A DNA stretch of 64,000 nt from Mytilus californianus (Eukaryota; Mollusca; Bivalvia; Mytilida; Mytilidae), in contig NW_026262723.1 in the NCBI RefSeq assembly GCF_021869535.1, positions 85,314,324-85,378,323 of the forward strand, read 5' to 3'. This document shows, one piece after another, positions 1 through 12,039 of this stretch. The notes under the pieces were generated by a model. That model saw only the letters and a program-made list of their open reading frames with translations, was not told the DNA's origin and did not search any database. The position numbers were made by a program, and so were the translations under genes. Numbering within the stretch: position 1 is the first letter of the stretch; each line of letters opens with the position of its first letter.

Positions 1-716
1 TAACAATACTTATCAAAGTTTTGGTAATTATTCAATATAAAACATTTCAAAAGATGTCAATTTCTATTTATTGAGAATCCAATTTAAAAGCTCGTTATTA
101 TTCAAAGATTTTATACTCCACTGAATTATCTAATGGCTGATTTGTCCTGAAATATTTGCCACTGGATGTTAAGCAACCAACAATCAATCAATCTAAGGGA
201 TGCTGATAAAAGAAGCATGCAGTCAACCAAAATTTAAGAGCTAAAGTGATACTCCCAATTCATTTGCATATTACTGGAATAAAATGGTCTCCATATTTTC
301 AATGGATATCAAAGAATGTCTATTATTTATATTATGTTAAACTTAGCAGTCCATCCTATATTAAGCTGTTTTTGTTATGACATGATATCATGGTCTGGTA
401 ATCTATTGTTTGTTTAAAAACAATTAAAAGTTATAGTTAAGGCCTCCCATAATCAAGGATAACTTCAACAACTTTCTTACTGTAAAATCAAAGAAGAAAT
501 AAAAGTTATAGTGCCCTTCTAATGTCAACTGACCTAAACTTGTTGACCAGGAAATCATTACAGCTACCCATGCACATAGATATCAATGGTTTAATACCAT
601 TCATTGGCGGATCCAGGAGGGGGGGGGGGGGGGTTCCTGGGGTTGGAAACCACTCTTTTTAAAACAGATCAATGCTAAGCTCAGTTGTATTAATGTTGGT
701 ATTTAATGGTATGTAC
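1..716. other. NCX intron or downstream sequence with repeat fragments
   Basis: This lies downstream of the third exchanger exon. I could not find the next exon, which should enter in phase 0 and begin a Calx-beta domain. Positions 146-196 hold a LINE/SINE-like tail (tcctgaaatatttgcc...aagcaaccaacaatcaatcaatc). Positions 605-665 hold a ggcggatccagg element start with a 16-base G run, a motif seen again near 28395. Confidence 0.6.
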
Positions 717-893
717 CTCTTGGAAAGTTCCGAGTACTCTAGGTATGAGCTTCTTTCTGCCACCAAATGTCCTTGTTGCATTTATTCTGTACCATAATCG
801 ACTATGACTTTGCTCCATGGTCATCTTTCTGGCAGCCATTTGTGCTGCTTCTTCTGGTGGTAATCCTTCATCTTTTACATCATGTCCAAGTTC
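717..893 (-). CDS. Na+/Ca2+ exchanger, third coding exon (loop before Calx-beta)
   Basis: This 177-nt exon (59 codons, phase 0 at both ends) lies between tttttag and CCAAGAG|GTACAT. It encodes ELGHDVKDEGLPPEEAA, then a basic stretch with SRLWYRINATR. This matches the SRAFYRIQATR-like stretch that precedes the first Calx-beta Ca2+-sensing domain of NCX proteins. The Calx-beta domains, the alpha-2 repeat and the C-terminal helices are not in this window, so the gene is truncated by the left edge. Confidence 0.87.
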
Positions 894-1315
894 CTAAAAA
901 CAATAATAGAATTCTAAATTCTAAATATTACAAAAAAATATATATTTCTGTAATTAACTCTCCACTTTAACAATTTCAAGATTACTCCATGTTTTTTAAT
1001 ATGTCAATAACATAAGTTATTGAGATCAAAGAACTCTCTTATACTATTTAGTATATGGGACAAGCTACCCAGAGCACATCTTGCCAGTCTAAAAAAATAT
1101 ATTCATGGTAACATGTATAGGCATATAAAATGGCCCTAGTGATGTTAAGCTGAGCTAGGGGAAAATATCGTTCAATATGTCAATGACTGCATTTTCGTTT
1201 GTTAACCAGCATTGCATCTAAGCAGAGGCACATAACACAAAATGTAATATATTTCTCTGACCCGACTCATCTAAATATAACTAAGATGTGCAATTTTCTG
1301 ATCCAAGTGTATTAC

Positions 1316-1398
1316 CTTGCACAGACGCATTATCTCAGCATTGTCCTCCTCATCAGAATCTTTATCAAGAGCTTGACTTTCCTCATCACCCTTTTCAG
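1316..1398 (-). CDS. Na+/Ca2+ exchanger, second coding exon (acidic loop)
   Basis: This 83-nt exon sits between ttttctag at its 5' edge and AAG|GTAATA. It enters in phase 1, matching the first exon, and leaves in phase 0. It encodes an acidic linker with KGDEESQALDKDSDEEDNAE followed by IMRLCK. That fits the start of the large cytosolic loop after the N-terminal membrane bundle of NCX. The reading frame joins both neighbours without a stop. The intron before it is 529 nt and the one after it 422 nt. Confidence 0.82.
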
Positions 1399-1927
1399 CT
1401 AGAAAATAATAAATCAATTAATATTACTTTGAATAATCCAACTCTGATTATTTAATGTAAACTCTAAATAAATTTTTTGACACTGAAAAACAGTTTCAGA
1501 TTTCCTAAGAAATCGAGTCTTAGGTCCTGAGTATAAGATATGATAAGATATTTTAATCCAATTAAAGGGCCCATGAAGAGCAAAGTAATTTATTACAATG
1601 ATTTAGATAATTGACAATATACTACTAGATACTTAACAGTTATACACAGCTATCTCCTACTAATTTCCCTAAACAATGGAACATCGTGCATATATAGCTT
1701 TACTTCAAAAACATTGCACCTCTTACTATTGAGTATTTATCTAAAGGTCCACGTTGACATTGGCCAGTTCCATTTCCAATTATGTATCTGCTCTTGCTTG
1801 CTTGTCCCATATACGAGTGTAATATGCATTTAAAAGAGAATAATAAATTCTATGGCACATGATTTTAGGTATACAAATAAAAAAGTATGTTAACTCAAAC
1901 TAGTCCCTTAAAGAATTAAAAACTAAC

Positions 1928-2685
1928 CATGCATTTTAAATCCCACCATCGAAGGTTGCTCAAGTTCCTTTTTCTTCAGGCAAAATCCTCTGTCAGCTAA
2001 GTATGCTACTAGGATCAGTGCAGGAAACATCAACAACGTGAGGACAGCCTCTTCAATAGTAACAATATTAGGGGTCCATACAATCAACACTATGATTAAC
2101 CAAACATAGGCCCAAATACAACAGAAAGACGTTACAGCAAAGACTTTCATACTCTGAACACGACGTACCTCTCCATCTGGAATACACATAATGCAGATTC
2201 CGGAGATAACTAGCAAATTAAAAGCAGCTGAGCCTACTATAGTACTTGGTCCGAGTTCTCCCGCCTCAAAATTGTTAAATATAATCTCAATACACGAAAG
2301 CAAAATTTCTGGTGCACTCGTACCCAATGCTAGCAGACTGAGATTGGCCACTGTATTATTCCATACTTTCACTCGTAGGATTCGGAACCCGCTTGACTCG
2401 TTAGCATCTGGAATTCTTACTTTCGCCGTCTTGCTGGTTATCTTTTCAATAGAGCACATGAATACATCCGCAAGTATTGCAACACCTAGGAAACACCACA
2501 ACATTCCAATTAAATACAAGAATATACGTGCTGATTTTGACCATGTATATTCTGAAATTGCAGGAAGCATAAGTCCTACATGACTACATTTGTATACACT
2601 AATATCAAAAGGATCCACAGTAGTAGTATTTACCATCATTGAGGTCATGTTAGTGGTGGCCATCTTGCTGTGTCTTTATTGCAAA
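1928..2685 (-). CDS. Na+/Ca2+ exchanger (SLC8/NCX family), first coding exon
   Basis: NCX proteins sit in the plasma membrane and swap about three Na+ for one Ca2+. This exon gives about 245 residues. There is a short N-terminus with possible N-glycosylation sites (NMTS, NTTT), a first membrane helix near residues 45-65, then the alpha-1 ion-binding repeat with NLSLLALGTSAPEILLS and GPSTIVGSAAFN, and further helices to about residue 225. These motifs are diagnostic for the family; vertebrate NCX1 has GSSAPE where this has GTSAPE. The ATG is at 2663-2661. A 22-nt leader follows a good acceptor (ctctctttcag) ending at 2686, and TAA lies in frame in that leader, which fixes the start and implies an upstream 5'UTR exon. 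The donor is CATG|GTTAGT, leaving phase 1. No long signal peptide is obvious, unlike vertebrate NCX1. Confidence 0.93.
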
Positions 2686-5600
2686 CTGAAAGAGAGGGCT
2701 TTATGTTAAACACCTTAATTAATTCGTATCAATGCATCGACTAAAACTGATATACACTTATTTCAATTCATAAATTAGAAAAACTGGACGTCAAGTAAAT
2801 ACAAGAATATGCTTGCTGAAACAAAAGAAATGTATATAATAGCTGAATGTTTGCCCCCCCCCCCCCTTCCGTGATTAAAACAAATTCAGAGGAAATTGGT
2901 CAAACAACTTTCAAAACTACAGCAACAAGTGCATGTGTGTTTCAGTTGCCAAACTTTATAAAATGGATATATTATTGAGTATCCAAATTTTGAGACCACA
3001 GGTACAGGTACAATATAATTTCTGACATTCCTTAAATAGCATTTTTATTTTTATTGACTTCTTCATAAAGAAAGTCGATGCTCTTTGCGTTAGTCACATT
3101 AATAATATACATATTAAGTCATAAAAGTATGTCAAATAGGTCAATCGGAAAATGATAACTATGTAAAAATGAATACAGTATATCGTTTTCTGAAGGCGGT
3201 AGTAATTTCTTCCCACTGAATACCTCCAGGTAATAAAGCAAAAGTAACCAAGCAACAACCAACAATAAAGTTTTAACCAAATTCATCCCAATAAAAAATA
3301 TCTAAATAGTTTATCACGTAACAAATCTATAATTTTATAAGGGATTATTGTGTTACATCATATAGTATATCCCTAAATATATAGGTAATCAATATTAACT
3401 GATATCTCCACCCAGTATTAAAGAGAACTACAGTTTAAAATAAACAAGAAGCTTATTTCAAACTTGGTTTATGTGGAACGTCTCCCCTATGTTATCACTA
3501 AAGATTCAGTTCAATATTATGCCAACTTTTCAGTAGTGTTCTGATGTACTGTACGGATTCACAAAAAACACACACAACCTCTTGCACAGTGAAAGGACCG
3601 CATTAAGTTTATATATATAGGGAATTGCAAACTAAGGGTCGGTCTTCAACGAAAGAGAAAAGGAAATATCTTTTTAACAAAACTTAAAAATTTAGTCCGC
3701 TATTTCAAGGGTAATTATTTTGCATCCTCCAATAACATATATTGGTAAGAAGTATAAGTATAAAGTTAAGGAAGTAAAATTCACCTCCTTATTTGGGCAC
3801 CATGCAGATAACTATTGGTAATCAAAAGGAACATCAAATACATAATTTCGTTACCTGTAACAATGTAAACATTTAAAGCCGCCTTTATAAATCATCTTAT
3901 TACGTAATGTAGTATAACGAGAAGTGATAATTCTCTGGTTTTCCTATCCTAATTGAACTGTCTGTAATGTTTATGTTATCATTATTACAATAAAATATTG
4001 TTTACACTAACAAATCAACACACATACTAAATTTAGATTAGAAATTCGATCAAAGTTTCTTTCAAGGACTTTTCAAATTATATATTGATTTCTGATGAAT
4101 TACGTCTTATGACGGTTTGGTGGAAGTATATTTAGTTTGTTACAGTCAAATACACGTATTATGCTAAATATATATATTAATTAAAATAATATCAATGCAT
4201 AATAGGCGGTGATTAAAGTAATATGCAATATTGTATTTAACAAGGCCTTCCAAGAAGGTCTAGATGCTTACAAATCAATCTGATTTTTACAAGATATCAC
4301 ACTCACACAACACTTTATTGAGACTCTCTTCCTTTCATAATGTCATTGAAGTGTAAAGATACTGCATATGTTAATGATGTTAATTCAATAAGACTTGACT
4401 ACACTATTTCACAAAATGTTTCTTATCATATTGTTTATGTGTAACATATCCTAATGGTACCATAATTTGCTGAATAACAATGCTTATTCTTAATCATACA
4501 TGCACATGCACACACAAACAAACAAACATAATTTCTATTTTACTTACGGTTACCAGGCATATGAAATACTTCCTCCAAAAATGCAATTACTATTAAAATA
4601 TACTACTTAAATGGTTGCAATAAGTTCAAATTTACTACGTTAAGTACAATCACTATACATCGTTAACCACCTCATTGCATACTTGGAATTTTTAAAATAA
4701 TTGACAAAAATCAACGAACAATAACCACAGCAGATTGGCCTACCTTTTCAGTAAGTGGTTTCCTTAAAAGTGATAACTTTCAATTAAATGCATGCACACA
4801 AAAAAGAAATTCGATTTTCCTTAAGGCCAAGATAAGTGAGCAACAATAAAGACAACGCCCGTCAGCAAACTTCTAAATTGTTTGTGTATTTCCTGCAGTC
4901 ATCTATGACATATGTATCTATATAATTTTTACCTATCTCACAGGTAAATAAGAACCAAAACCAGATTTGTCACCATTCAATATTTCTATCAAAGTCCTCC
5001 TTAGGCGTGGTGACAATCATATATGTAATAAAAAATCTGTAGGTGTTGGACACAGACATGTTTCAAATTCATATTAAAAATTGTGTGGGTTCATTTAAAT
5101 AAATTCGTACCTAGTGCATTCAACTGAGATGCACTTTAACCAATTAATAATAATGTGTAAGACACATATGACGTATTGTTCGAAGTTGTAGGCGTCATTT
5201 GCATATTTTTATTTACACAATTGCTGTCAATATTTGTTTTGCCTTTATACTTTAAACCATTATCTCCCATATTTCGTTTACTTTACTAAACTTATCAGTA
5301 TTGACAGAACCCCTTTTCTGTGTCTAATTCACATTAACAAGGTTGACCTCAGATGGTTTGCTTATATCTTCCTTATTTTCCCCATATTTTCGAGCCTCTT
5401 TGTGAGTCCAAACATTCCTTGTGACAGAGATTAATCAAGAATTTCCCGCCGTACATGGCTTCGAAATCCAATGCAAGAACAAACGATACGTTTTTAAGAC
5501 ATCTGCATGTGTATACTTTCAGTTTTGGAACCAATTAACAATATCCCTACAAGAACCACATACCCGAACACTGCTAGACGGGATTCATTTTGTTGGGTGC

Positions 5601-7442
5601 CTCGGAAGCGGCAGTCGTATGTGGTTGTTATTACTGTAATGTATAAGTATAGTTAAAAAATAGTTGCACGATGAACTTTGCACGTGGAAGACTGGACCTT
5701 ATTGTTATATTTATCATTTCAACTGAAAATGTATTAAACATTTGTAACATATCCAGTGATGGAGTACTGAAGACAATTTGGTCAATTTAGCCTAATTAAG
5801 TCAATGCATTATTTTTTATAACACTAAAAACTGGATTTGTAATTATTCAGGCACTGAGTACAGATAGGTTGATAGCCTCGATATGCTCGAAGAGACATGT
5901 TCGAGGACACCAGTAGACCATGACTGAATAAAATATTTATAACATGTAATGTTTCATTTTTATCCCATACTAAAAATATATATAGCTTTATAGCTGTTAA
6001 TTTCCCTGGATAGATTTGTGCAACATATTAAGCCAATGGCATGTTCATGAATAGATAATAACGCAAATCCCTTTAATTTTACGAAAAGAAAAGAGATTTG
6101 CTTACAAAGTGTTCGTTCTCCCCAAAACAACAGAGAGAGAACCCATTTTGTTCATCTCCTATGTAAATTCTATCTTTTTTGTGAAACGTATGCTGGAGTA
6201 TCACAAAGGTTTATCCTTCAACTGTTGCATTTTATAAGTTCCAACACGTCTTTACATTGACAAAATCGGCATCCAGATACTCATGTTAAAAAAATTTACA
6301 GGCAAAACAATCTTAGAAATGCATTACGAATATGATTTTGTTGGAGACAGTCCAACAAGTTCAAACCGTATGTAAAAAATAAACGAATGAACTACCTCGT
6401 TGTATTGATGAAGCAACAGTAAAAATAAAATGTTTAATGATTTATCTTCACATTCACACGCTGCTGAAATAATCCACTAATAATAAACATATGTCAATAG
6501 TATGTTAGAAGGCATTATCAAAAACGCTTTTTATCTAATAATCATTAATCGGATTAATGGATTAATATAATAAGATGAATTCTTAAATAACATAATGTCA
6601 AATGCATATGTCAAATGCATTTTGCATAAAATGTTAAACTATCCGGTATTCTGTAATTTTCAATGAATGTAATTGTGCTTGACTTTAACTCTATTGTGAG
6701 AATCTTCAATTTGTGTTCATATTTCCCCATTAATTATTAGTTTTGTCATTGATATAAGGTTTTAAACATCTATGGTTTGGGTGAAATCAATAGCCAAATG
6801 AAACGATGAAAACTATTTTAAGAGTGCATAATTTACAACATTAATTATTGTGTGTAATTTCTAGATGTTTAAGTAAATTTTCTTATAATTATAACATAAA
6901 TCTTACCTGTTAAAAATCAATCGCGTATTATGTCAACCTGTTACATCTTCACTACACAAAATATTTTACACTTGTATGAATAATCCATCAGCTACGCCCA
7001 ACTTCGAGGCATGAGTCAAGGGAGGTAATACAATAAAAGCTGGTGATGTCATTTAAGGTATGAGGAACCACATACGTCAACCTACTGTATTTAATAAGAA
7101 AAGTGTAAGAAAGTACCTGCATTGATATCAAAAGGAAGTTTGTTTTCCCTAACCTATCATAATATTCTTCCTGTTTACTTTATAGTTCTGTTATATTAAG
7201 TATATGCACTTAATCAATAGTAATGGGATTTCAGATGAAAATACATCAGTAAGGGGTGTTTTTATTCATGCATCACCTATTCACCTTTTATGGAAAGGAT
7301 TTGGCATGGTTTTTTTTAAATAAATGGTCTGAACATAACATTTACATAGAAAATGATGGTGTTGTGCGTTAATATATCTATTTCTAACACACACAACTAA
7401 TCCCTGTGAACTTTACAGAAAAATCCAATACTATATATATAT
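2686..7442. other. Exchanger 5' intron or intergenic DNA, nothing recognised
   Basis: AT-rich sequence with no convincing coding region. A 5'UTR exon of the exchanger is expected upstream of 2685. Donor-like sites on the minus strand near 6907 (AACAG|GTAAGA) and 7107 (TGCAG|GTACTT) are candidates but cannot be assigned. A C run is at 2853-2867. Short ORFs here look random. Confidence 0.5.
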
Positions 7443-7880
7443 ACGTACTTGAACGAAGCTAGACAATATACATTTAAAGACTACGTACACGGACAAAGCT
7501 AGACAATATACATTTAATGACTACGTACACGGACAACGCTAGACAATATACATGTAAAGACTACGTACACGAACGAAGCTAGACAATATACATTTAAAGA
7601 CTACGTACACGAACAAAACTAGACAATATACATTTTACGACTACGTACACGGACAAAGCTAGACAATATACATTTAAATACTACGTACACGAACGAAGCA
7701 AGACAATATACATTTAAAGACTACGTACACGGACAAAGCTAGACAATATACATTTAAAGACTACATACACGAACAAAGCTAGCCAATATACATTTAACGA
7801 CTACGTACACGAACAAAGCTAGACAATATACATGTAAAGACTACGTACACAAACGAAGCTAAACAATATACATTTGAAGA
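7443..7880. repeat. 11-copy tandem satellite, 40-bp unit
   Basis: The unit gactacgtacacgRacRaag / ctagacaatatacatttaaa is repeated 11 times head to tail without length change. Copies differ at a few positions. Copies 1, 4 and 7 carry gaacgaagc while 2, 6 and 8 carry ggacaaagc, which hints at a higher-order unit of about three repeats. There is no open frame through the array. Confidence 0.95.
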
Positions 7881-8019
7881 ATACTTTCAAGACACAATGA
7901 TATGCAGCACAGATTTACATTTTTAAATTAAAGTCACCCAGACAAATTCAAGCGGACGTTAATTGGAAATCCAATATGCGAATAAATCGACTATTTATCG
8001 ATATCTGTCTATACTATAT

Positions 8020-8460
8020 ACTGATAAAACCATACAGACAACCAAAAGATCATGCTATTCTCCAAGAAAGCCTTAAGAAAGTTTTAAGAACCTTAAAGTA
8101 TGGGTACACACTGAGGTTCAATGCAAAGAAATGCTGCATTGTAAGTATATAAAAAGCCCGAAATTCTATAGTGTAAACGACACATACTATGACAAGTACA
8201 ACACAACACATACTTAGGCCTACAAATCTCAGAAAACCTTAAATGGATCACTCATATATTCAACGTTGCGAAAAAAAAAGACGAGCTCAACATAAGGCTT
8301 CCTGGGAAGAAATTTGAGATACTGCCTACAGGAATGCAAGAAAACAGCATATATGTATCGCATGTCTGGTCTACAATGGAGTATAGAGCGATAGTATATT
8401 TTCGAAGATATTTTAGCAAATATAATTATGTAGAAAGCAGTACAAACTTATAAGATGCAC
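8020..8460 (+). pseudogene. Decayed LINE reverse transcriptase fragment
   Basis: Broken translations across frames give YGYTLRFNAKKCCIVS, then YLGLQISENLKW, then STMEYRAIV. In order, these match the end of a non-LTR retrotransposon reverse transcriptase (RFNxxKCxxM, the YLGxxIxxxLxW motif and the later thumb segment). Stops and frameshifts are frequent, so it is a dead copy. Both ends are truncated; the upstream palm domain with its catalytic Asp pair is missing. Confidence 0.78.
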
Positions 8461-9560
8461 AAAAGTGAATAATTTGACCTTTAAATTGATTTTTCTCAAA
8501 AACTTTGTCCTACAAATTTTCTTTAAAAATAAAATTTTATTTCTTATAAATACAATTTCCGTTTTATTTACTTTGATCTGTATTCATGCTGACATTTTCG
8601 TTTCATTGATATACAATTTACATAGGGTCACCGAATCCTTTCTTGCTGTTTAACACATGATAAAGGCAAAATCCCTCTGTTCTGTGGAACAGTATAATCT
8701 GGATAATGCACAGCTATACTTTCGGATATACTGCACAGATTAGTACTCTTGCTTTATAATTACGACATAGCTGATCAATTAACAACTTTGTACAACTTTA
8801 TGTTTCAAAATATGAAAAAAATAAGGGCTGTAAATGTTTTAGGGACAAGAGAAAAAATTATCTCTAATTATGAAAACGTTTTTGATTTTTTTGTACAATA
8901 TCAATCCTGCACCAATCTAACAAGATAATTATCTTTTGTAATTTCTGTAAAAATGGGAAGTTTCATCAAATCTGAATACTAGTAATTGAGATTTGATTTG
9001 GATTAGTTTTGTGCTCAACGGGATTCATTGCGACTTTTTAAATATGTAGTTCTGTTAAGGTATATACTATTTCGGGTCCGAATATAATACGGATATACTT
9101 TAAATGTGAGCCGAAACGGGAAAACACATAATATACTTCGTTCTAATGCTGTACGTCTTCAAAATTGGTCGTCGAAAACAGTTGAAAAAGTAAGGGGGAG
9201 GTAAAATAGGAAAAAAAATATTACACAGTTTTTCCGTTTTACTTTGTTCAATAAACTTTGGCAAACCTCTTCAATTAAATAATCCTCTGCACTGAAAAAA
9301 TCTTACTTAACCGATACGTAATAACCATTTAAAGTTATGATTTCTTTATGAAACGATTTTGAAGTACATCAAACAGAACTTAAATCATATGAATAGACAG
9401 ATATACTAGAATGGGGTTTACACCAAGGAGACAGCAATTAACCCAACGACAAAAATAGACCACAGGACACCAAGAAGGCAAAATGCAGTTTCAACAATAG
9501 TCAAGTGTCTACCTTATATGTCAAGTTCTAAATCTATATTAATAAAGAGCTGCACCATGA
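8461..9560. other. Intergenic, nothing recognised
   Basis: AT-rich sequence with no coding, RNA or clear repeat signal that I can support. A short frame at 8465-8653 encodes a Phe/Leu/Ile-rich peptide typical of random AT-rich DNA. Confidence 0.5.
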
Positions 9561-10035
9561 CCGCATGATACACCCGTCGCTTTTTCAACGAATAAAAGTC
9601 CATTACTCCTCAATCTCATATCAGAAATTTATAAAAAAAAAACTAAAGAGAGCTTATTTTAATAGATATAAACCAGTCACCAAAGTTTCACGAAAACTGC
9701 TCAAATATAAATATAAAAAGATGTAGTATGATTGCCAATGAGACAACTCTCCACAAGAGACCAAATGACACAGAAATTAACAACTATAGGTCACCGTACG
9801 GCCTTCAAAGCATTTTTGAGTTATTTTCTGAAAACTGGAAAATCCCTCTTTTTTATGAATAAAATCTCATAACTCGGAAACGTAAAATCTAGAATAAAAA
9901 AAACGAAAGGGAGCTTACGTCAATAGATATAAACAATTCACCAAAGTTTATGGAAATTGGTTAAAGCATTTTTGAATTATTGTCCGACATGTTGACGATG
10001 GACGGACAGACAACGGTATGCCATAATACGGGCTT
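9560..10035. repeat. Old dispersed repeat with internal duplication
   Basis: Two related blocks of about 150 bp (9590-9700 and 9850-9960) both contain a version of gagcttaYRtYaatagatataaac followed by caccaaagttt. The repeat ends near gatggacggacagacaacgg (10000-10015), a phrase I know from dispersed bivalve repeats. It is interrupted by the insertion at 9706-9804. Confidence 0.65.
9706..9804 (-). mobile_element. 99-bp 5'-truncated retroelement tail with target duplication
   Basis: On the minus strand it reads gaaggccgtacggtgaccta, then a segment with gttgtctcattggcaatcat, and ends in an A/T-rich tail. This is the same tail type found at the end of the element at 10471-11806. It splits the host repeat inside the phrase gctcaaa/agcattttt. 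The 5-bp TCAAA occurs on both sides (9701-9705 and 9805-9809), as expected for a target-site duplication of a retroposed, 5'-truncated copy. Confidence 0.75.
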
Positions 10036-10150
10036 ATAAAAAGTGTGAGTAAATTCAACAGAAGCTATCAAAGATTTGCCATTAAAACTCAGTTTGCAAA
10101 ATAGCAAAGAAAAAAGCCAGAAAATTAAAAAAAAATAATGTTTAACTTAC

Positions 10151-10242
10151 CAAAGTGTTTCGTCTTCCAAGGCGTATTTTCCTTTTTATATACAAAATAA
10201 CTTTCTTATGAGCGAGGACTGACACAATCGTCCGCATGTTTG
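10151..10242 (-). other. Candidate exon, minus strand, unknown product
   Basis: This 92-nt segment lies between a pyrimidine-rich acceptor (tatttttatttcaag) and a strong donor (CTTTG|GTAAGT). One frame is open (entering phase 1, leaving phase 0) and is Lys/Arg-rich, with HKKVILYIKRKIRLGRR. The phase fits the candidate exon at 13379-13284, but I do not recognise the peptide. It could be chance. Confidence 0.3.
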
Positions 10243-10289
10243 CTTGAAATAAAAATACAAAACCGTTCTTGTCGCTTTACTGTCCTAAC

Positions 10290-10470
10290 GACGTTAACTT
10301 TTAATTCGTATTAACAAAAACGCATTTCTAATGAGAATTGGATAATGCGATTTAGCCAATTCGAATCAATGCGAATTAAAAAAGAAGAGTGTGTGAACGC
10401 GATTAGCGAATTCGACTGATTCGCATTCGATTCGAATTCAATTCGAATTAAATGTACGTGTGAACGAGGC
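10290..10470. repeat. AATTCG-rich palindromic end of a DNA element
   Basis: A cluster of attcg/cgaat motifs (attcgaattc, gcgaattcgac, attcgattcgaattc) ends in cgtgtgaacgaggc. This resembles the subterminal palindromes plus gtgtaaacgggg end of the transposon at 29710-30470. No matching left end was found, so it is either half an element or has been overrun by the neighbouring repeat. Confidence 0.5.
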
Positions 10471-11806
10471 ATGAGTCAGGGATTTCGTTACCATAAATTA
10501 CTTCAAACTTTTACTAAATTCTTTCATAGATACAAAGATTTTATTAGTAAATTTGGCTGTACCTGTAGAAAACTTATTAAAAACGGTATTTCACATCCTA
10601 AATTTTACGGTAATATTGTACTAAAAGCGCGGAAATCACTATGTGATCCGTGTAAACTCATCGAACCTTTAAATATATATACTTATTAGTAAAGCTTATC
10701 TTACCAATGTTGTAATTAGATCTTTGAATATAGTTTACATTGGCACAAATATCGATTTTGTCATCAGCAAATTAAAACATAACTAAATTTGTATTCTTTT
10801 CAAACGTTTTTTTTTGTTTTTTTGTTTGGTTTTTTTTGTATGTATAAATACACTTGCACGTTCATTTTCTATATAGAGATTACTCTTTCTATATATATAT
10901 AACATTATACATATTTATTAAAAGGTTAACTCCTAACTATCCTACTGGCTGTCGATACTTTTATTTTGGCATTGCACAAGTCATGTCTTCTTTGACTGTC
11001 CATGACGTTAAAACACTATATCCCTGGGATGTGTTTCAGTTGATTTTAGTCTCTGATGCATGATTTTTTATCATTAATTGTTTTTGGCTTTTAACTGGCT
11101 TTCAGTAACTGCGAGTACTCTCAAATCGTACTGTCGTGTTAATTTGACCTGTTGGTACAATTTGTAATGCATTTTTGTTATTTAATGTTTACTTATTTAG
11201 TGTTATATCTCGTCTCACTATTTTTAATATATACCACCTTTGATAAGTGTTTGGTATGACGATAAATTTTCACTTCTGTTCTCGTATTATGAACAACAAA
11301 ATCATTAATTTTGGAAAAATATTTCCTGCTCCATGTATACCTTGCAACAAAATTATTTTTATTTACCTGTTCACCTGTTTTTGTTAATATGGCTTTTGAT
11401 TGAGTTAAGCCATTTCACTTGATATTTTATAGTATGTCTTTCTATGTTGTGATGTTACACTATTGTTTCAGGTTAGGGTGAAGGTTGGCGCCTATTAAAA
11501 CGTTTAAACCCGCTGCATTTGTTTGCACCTGTCCTATGTCAGGAACCTGATGTTCAGTGGTTGTCGTTTGTTGGTGTGGTTCATAACTGTTTCTCGTTTT
11601 TATATAGATTAGACCGTTGGTTTTCCTGTTTGAATGGTTTTACACTAGTAATTTTTGGGGCCCTTTATAGCTTGCTGTTCGGTGTGAGCCAAGGCTCCGT
11701 GTTGAAGGCCGTACTTTGACCTATAATGGTTTACTTTTACAAATTGTGACTTGGATGGAGAGTTGTCTCATTTGCACTCATACCACATCTTCTTATATCT
11801 ATGTAA
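10471..11806 (+). mobile_element. Retroelement 3' part: relic ORF end plus long 3' region
   Basis: A 72-codon frame (10471-10689) contains KLIKNGISHPKFYGNIVLKA, which resembles the C-terminal part of polyproteins encoded by a bivalve retroelement family I recall only loosely. It is followed by about 1.1 kb without an ORF, containing ttagaccgttggttttcctg, then gtgagccaaggctccgtg, gaaggccgtactttgacc and gttgtctcatttgcactcat near its end. Related tails occur at 9706-9804 (minus), 21346-21790 and 27780-27910. The enzymatic domains are absent, so this copy is 5'-truncated. The element class is not certain. Confidence 0.68.
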
Positions 11807-12039
11807 ATTGGTTACGTCATGACATAAAACAGTTACTGACCGATCAAATTTGTATAAATGTTAGTTACACTGCACAGCTCGGTGGCCTGTTGACCCGACT
11901 CATGGCGTCGTTCGGGTCAAATATGATCACCAAAGCTGAGCAGTATAACTAGATTATACCGACTTGATTGTTCATTTAACTATTACATAACTGACTATAC
12001 ATTTTTCAGCATGACTACAAATCATAGTATAAAAAACTA

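Noticed and set aside
2191-2583. 130-codon plus-strand frame
   Set aside because: It is antisense to the first exchanger exon and shows no domain.
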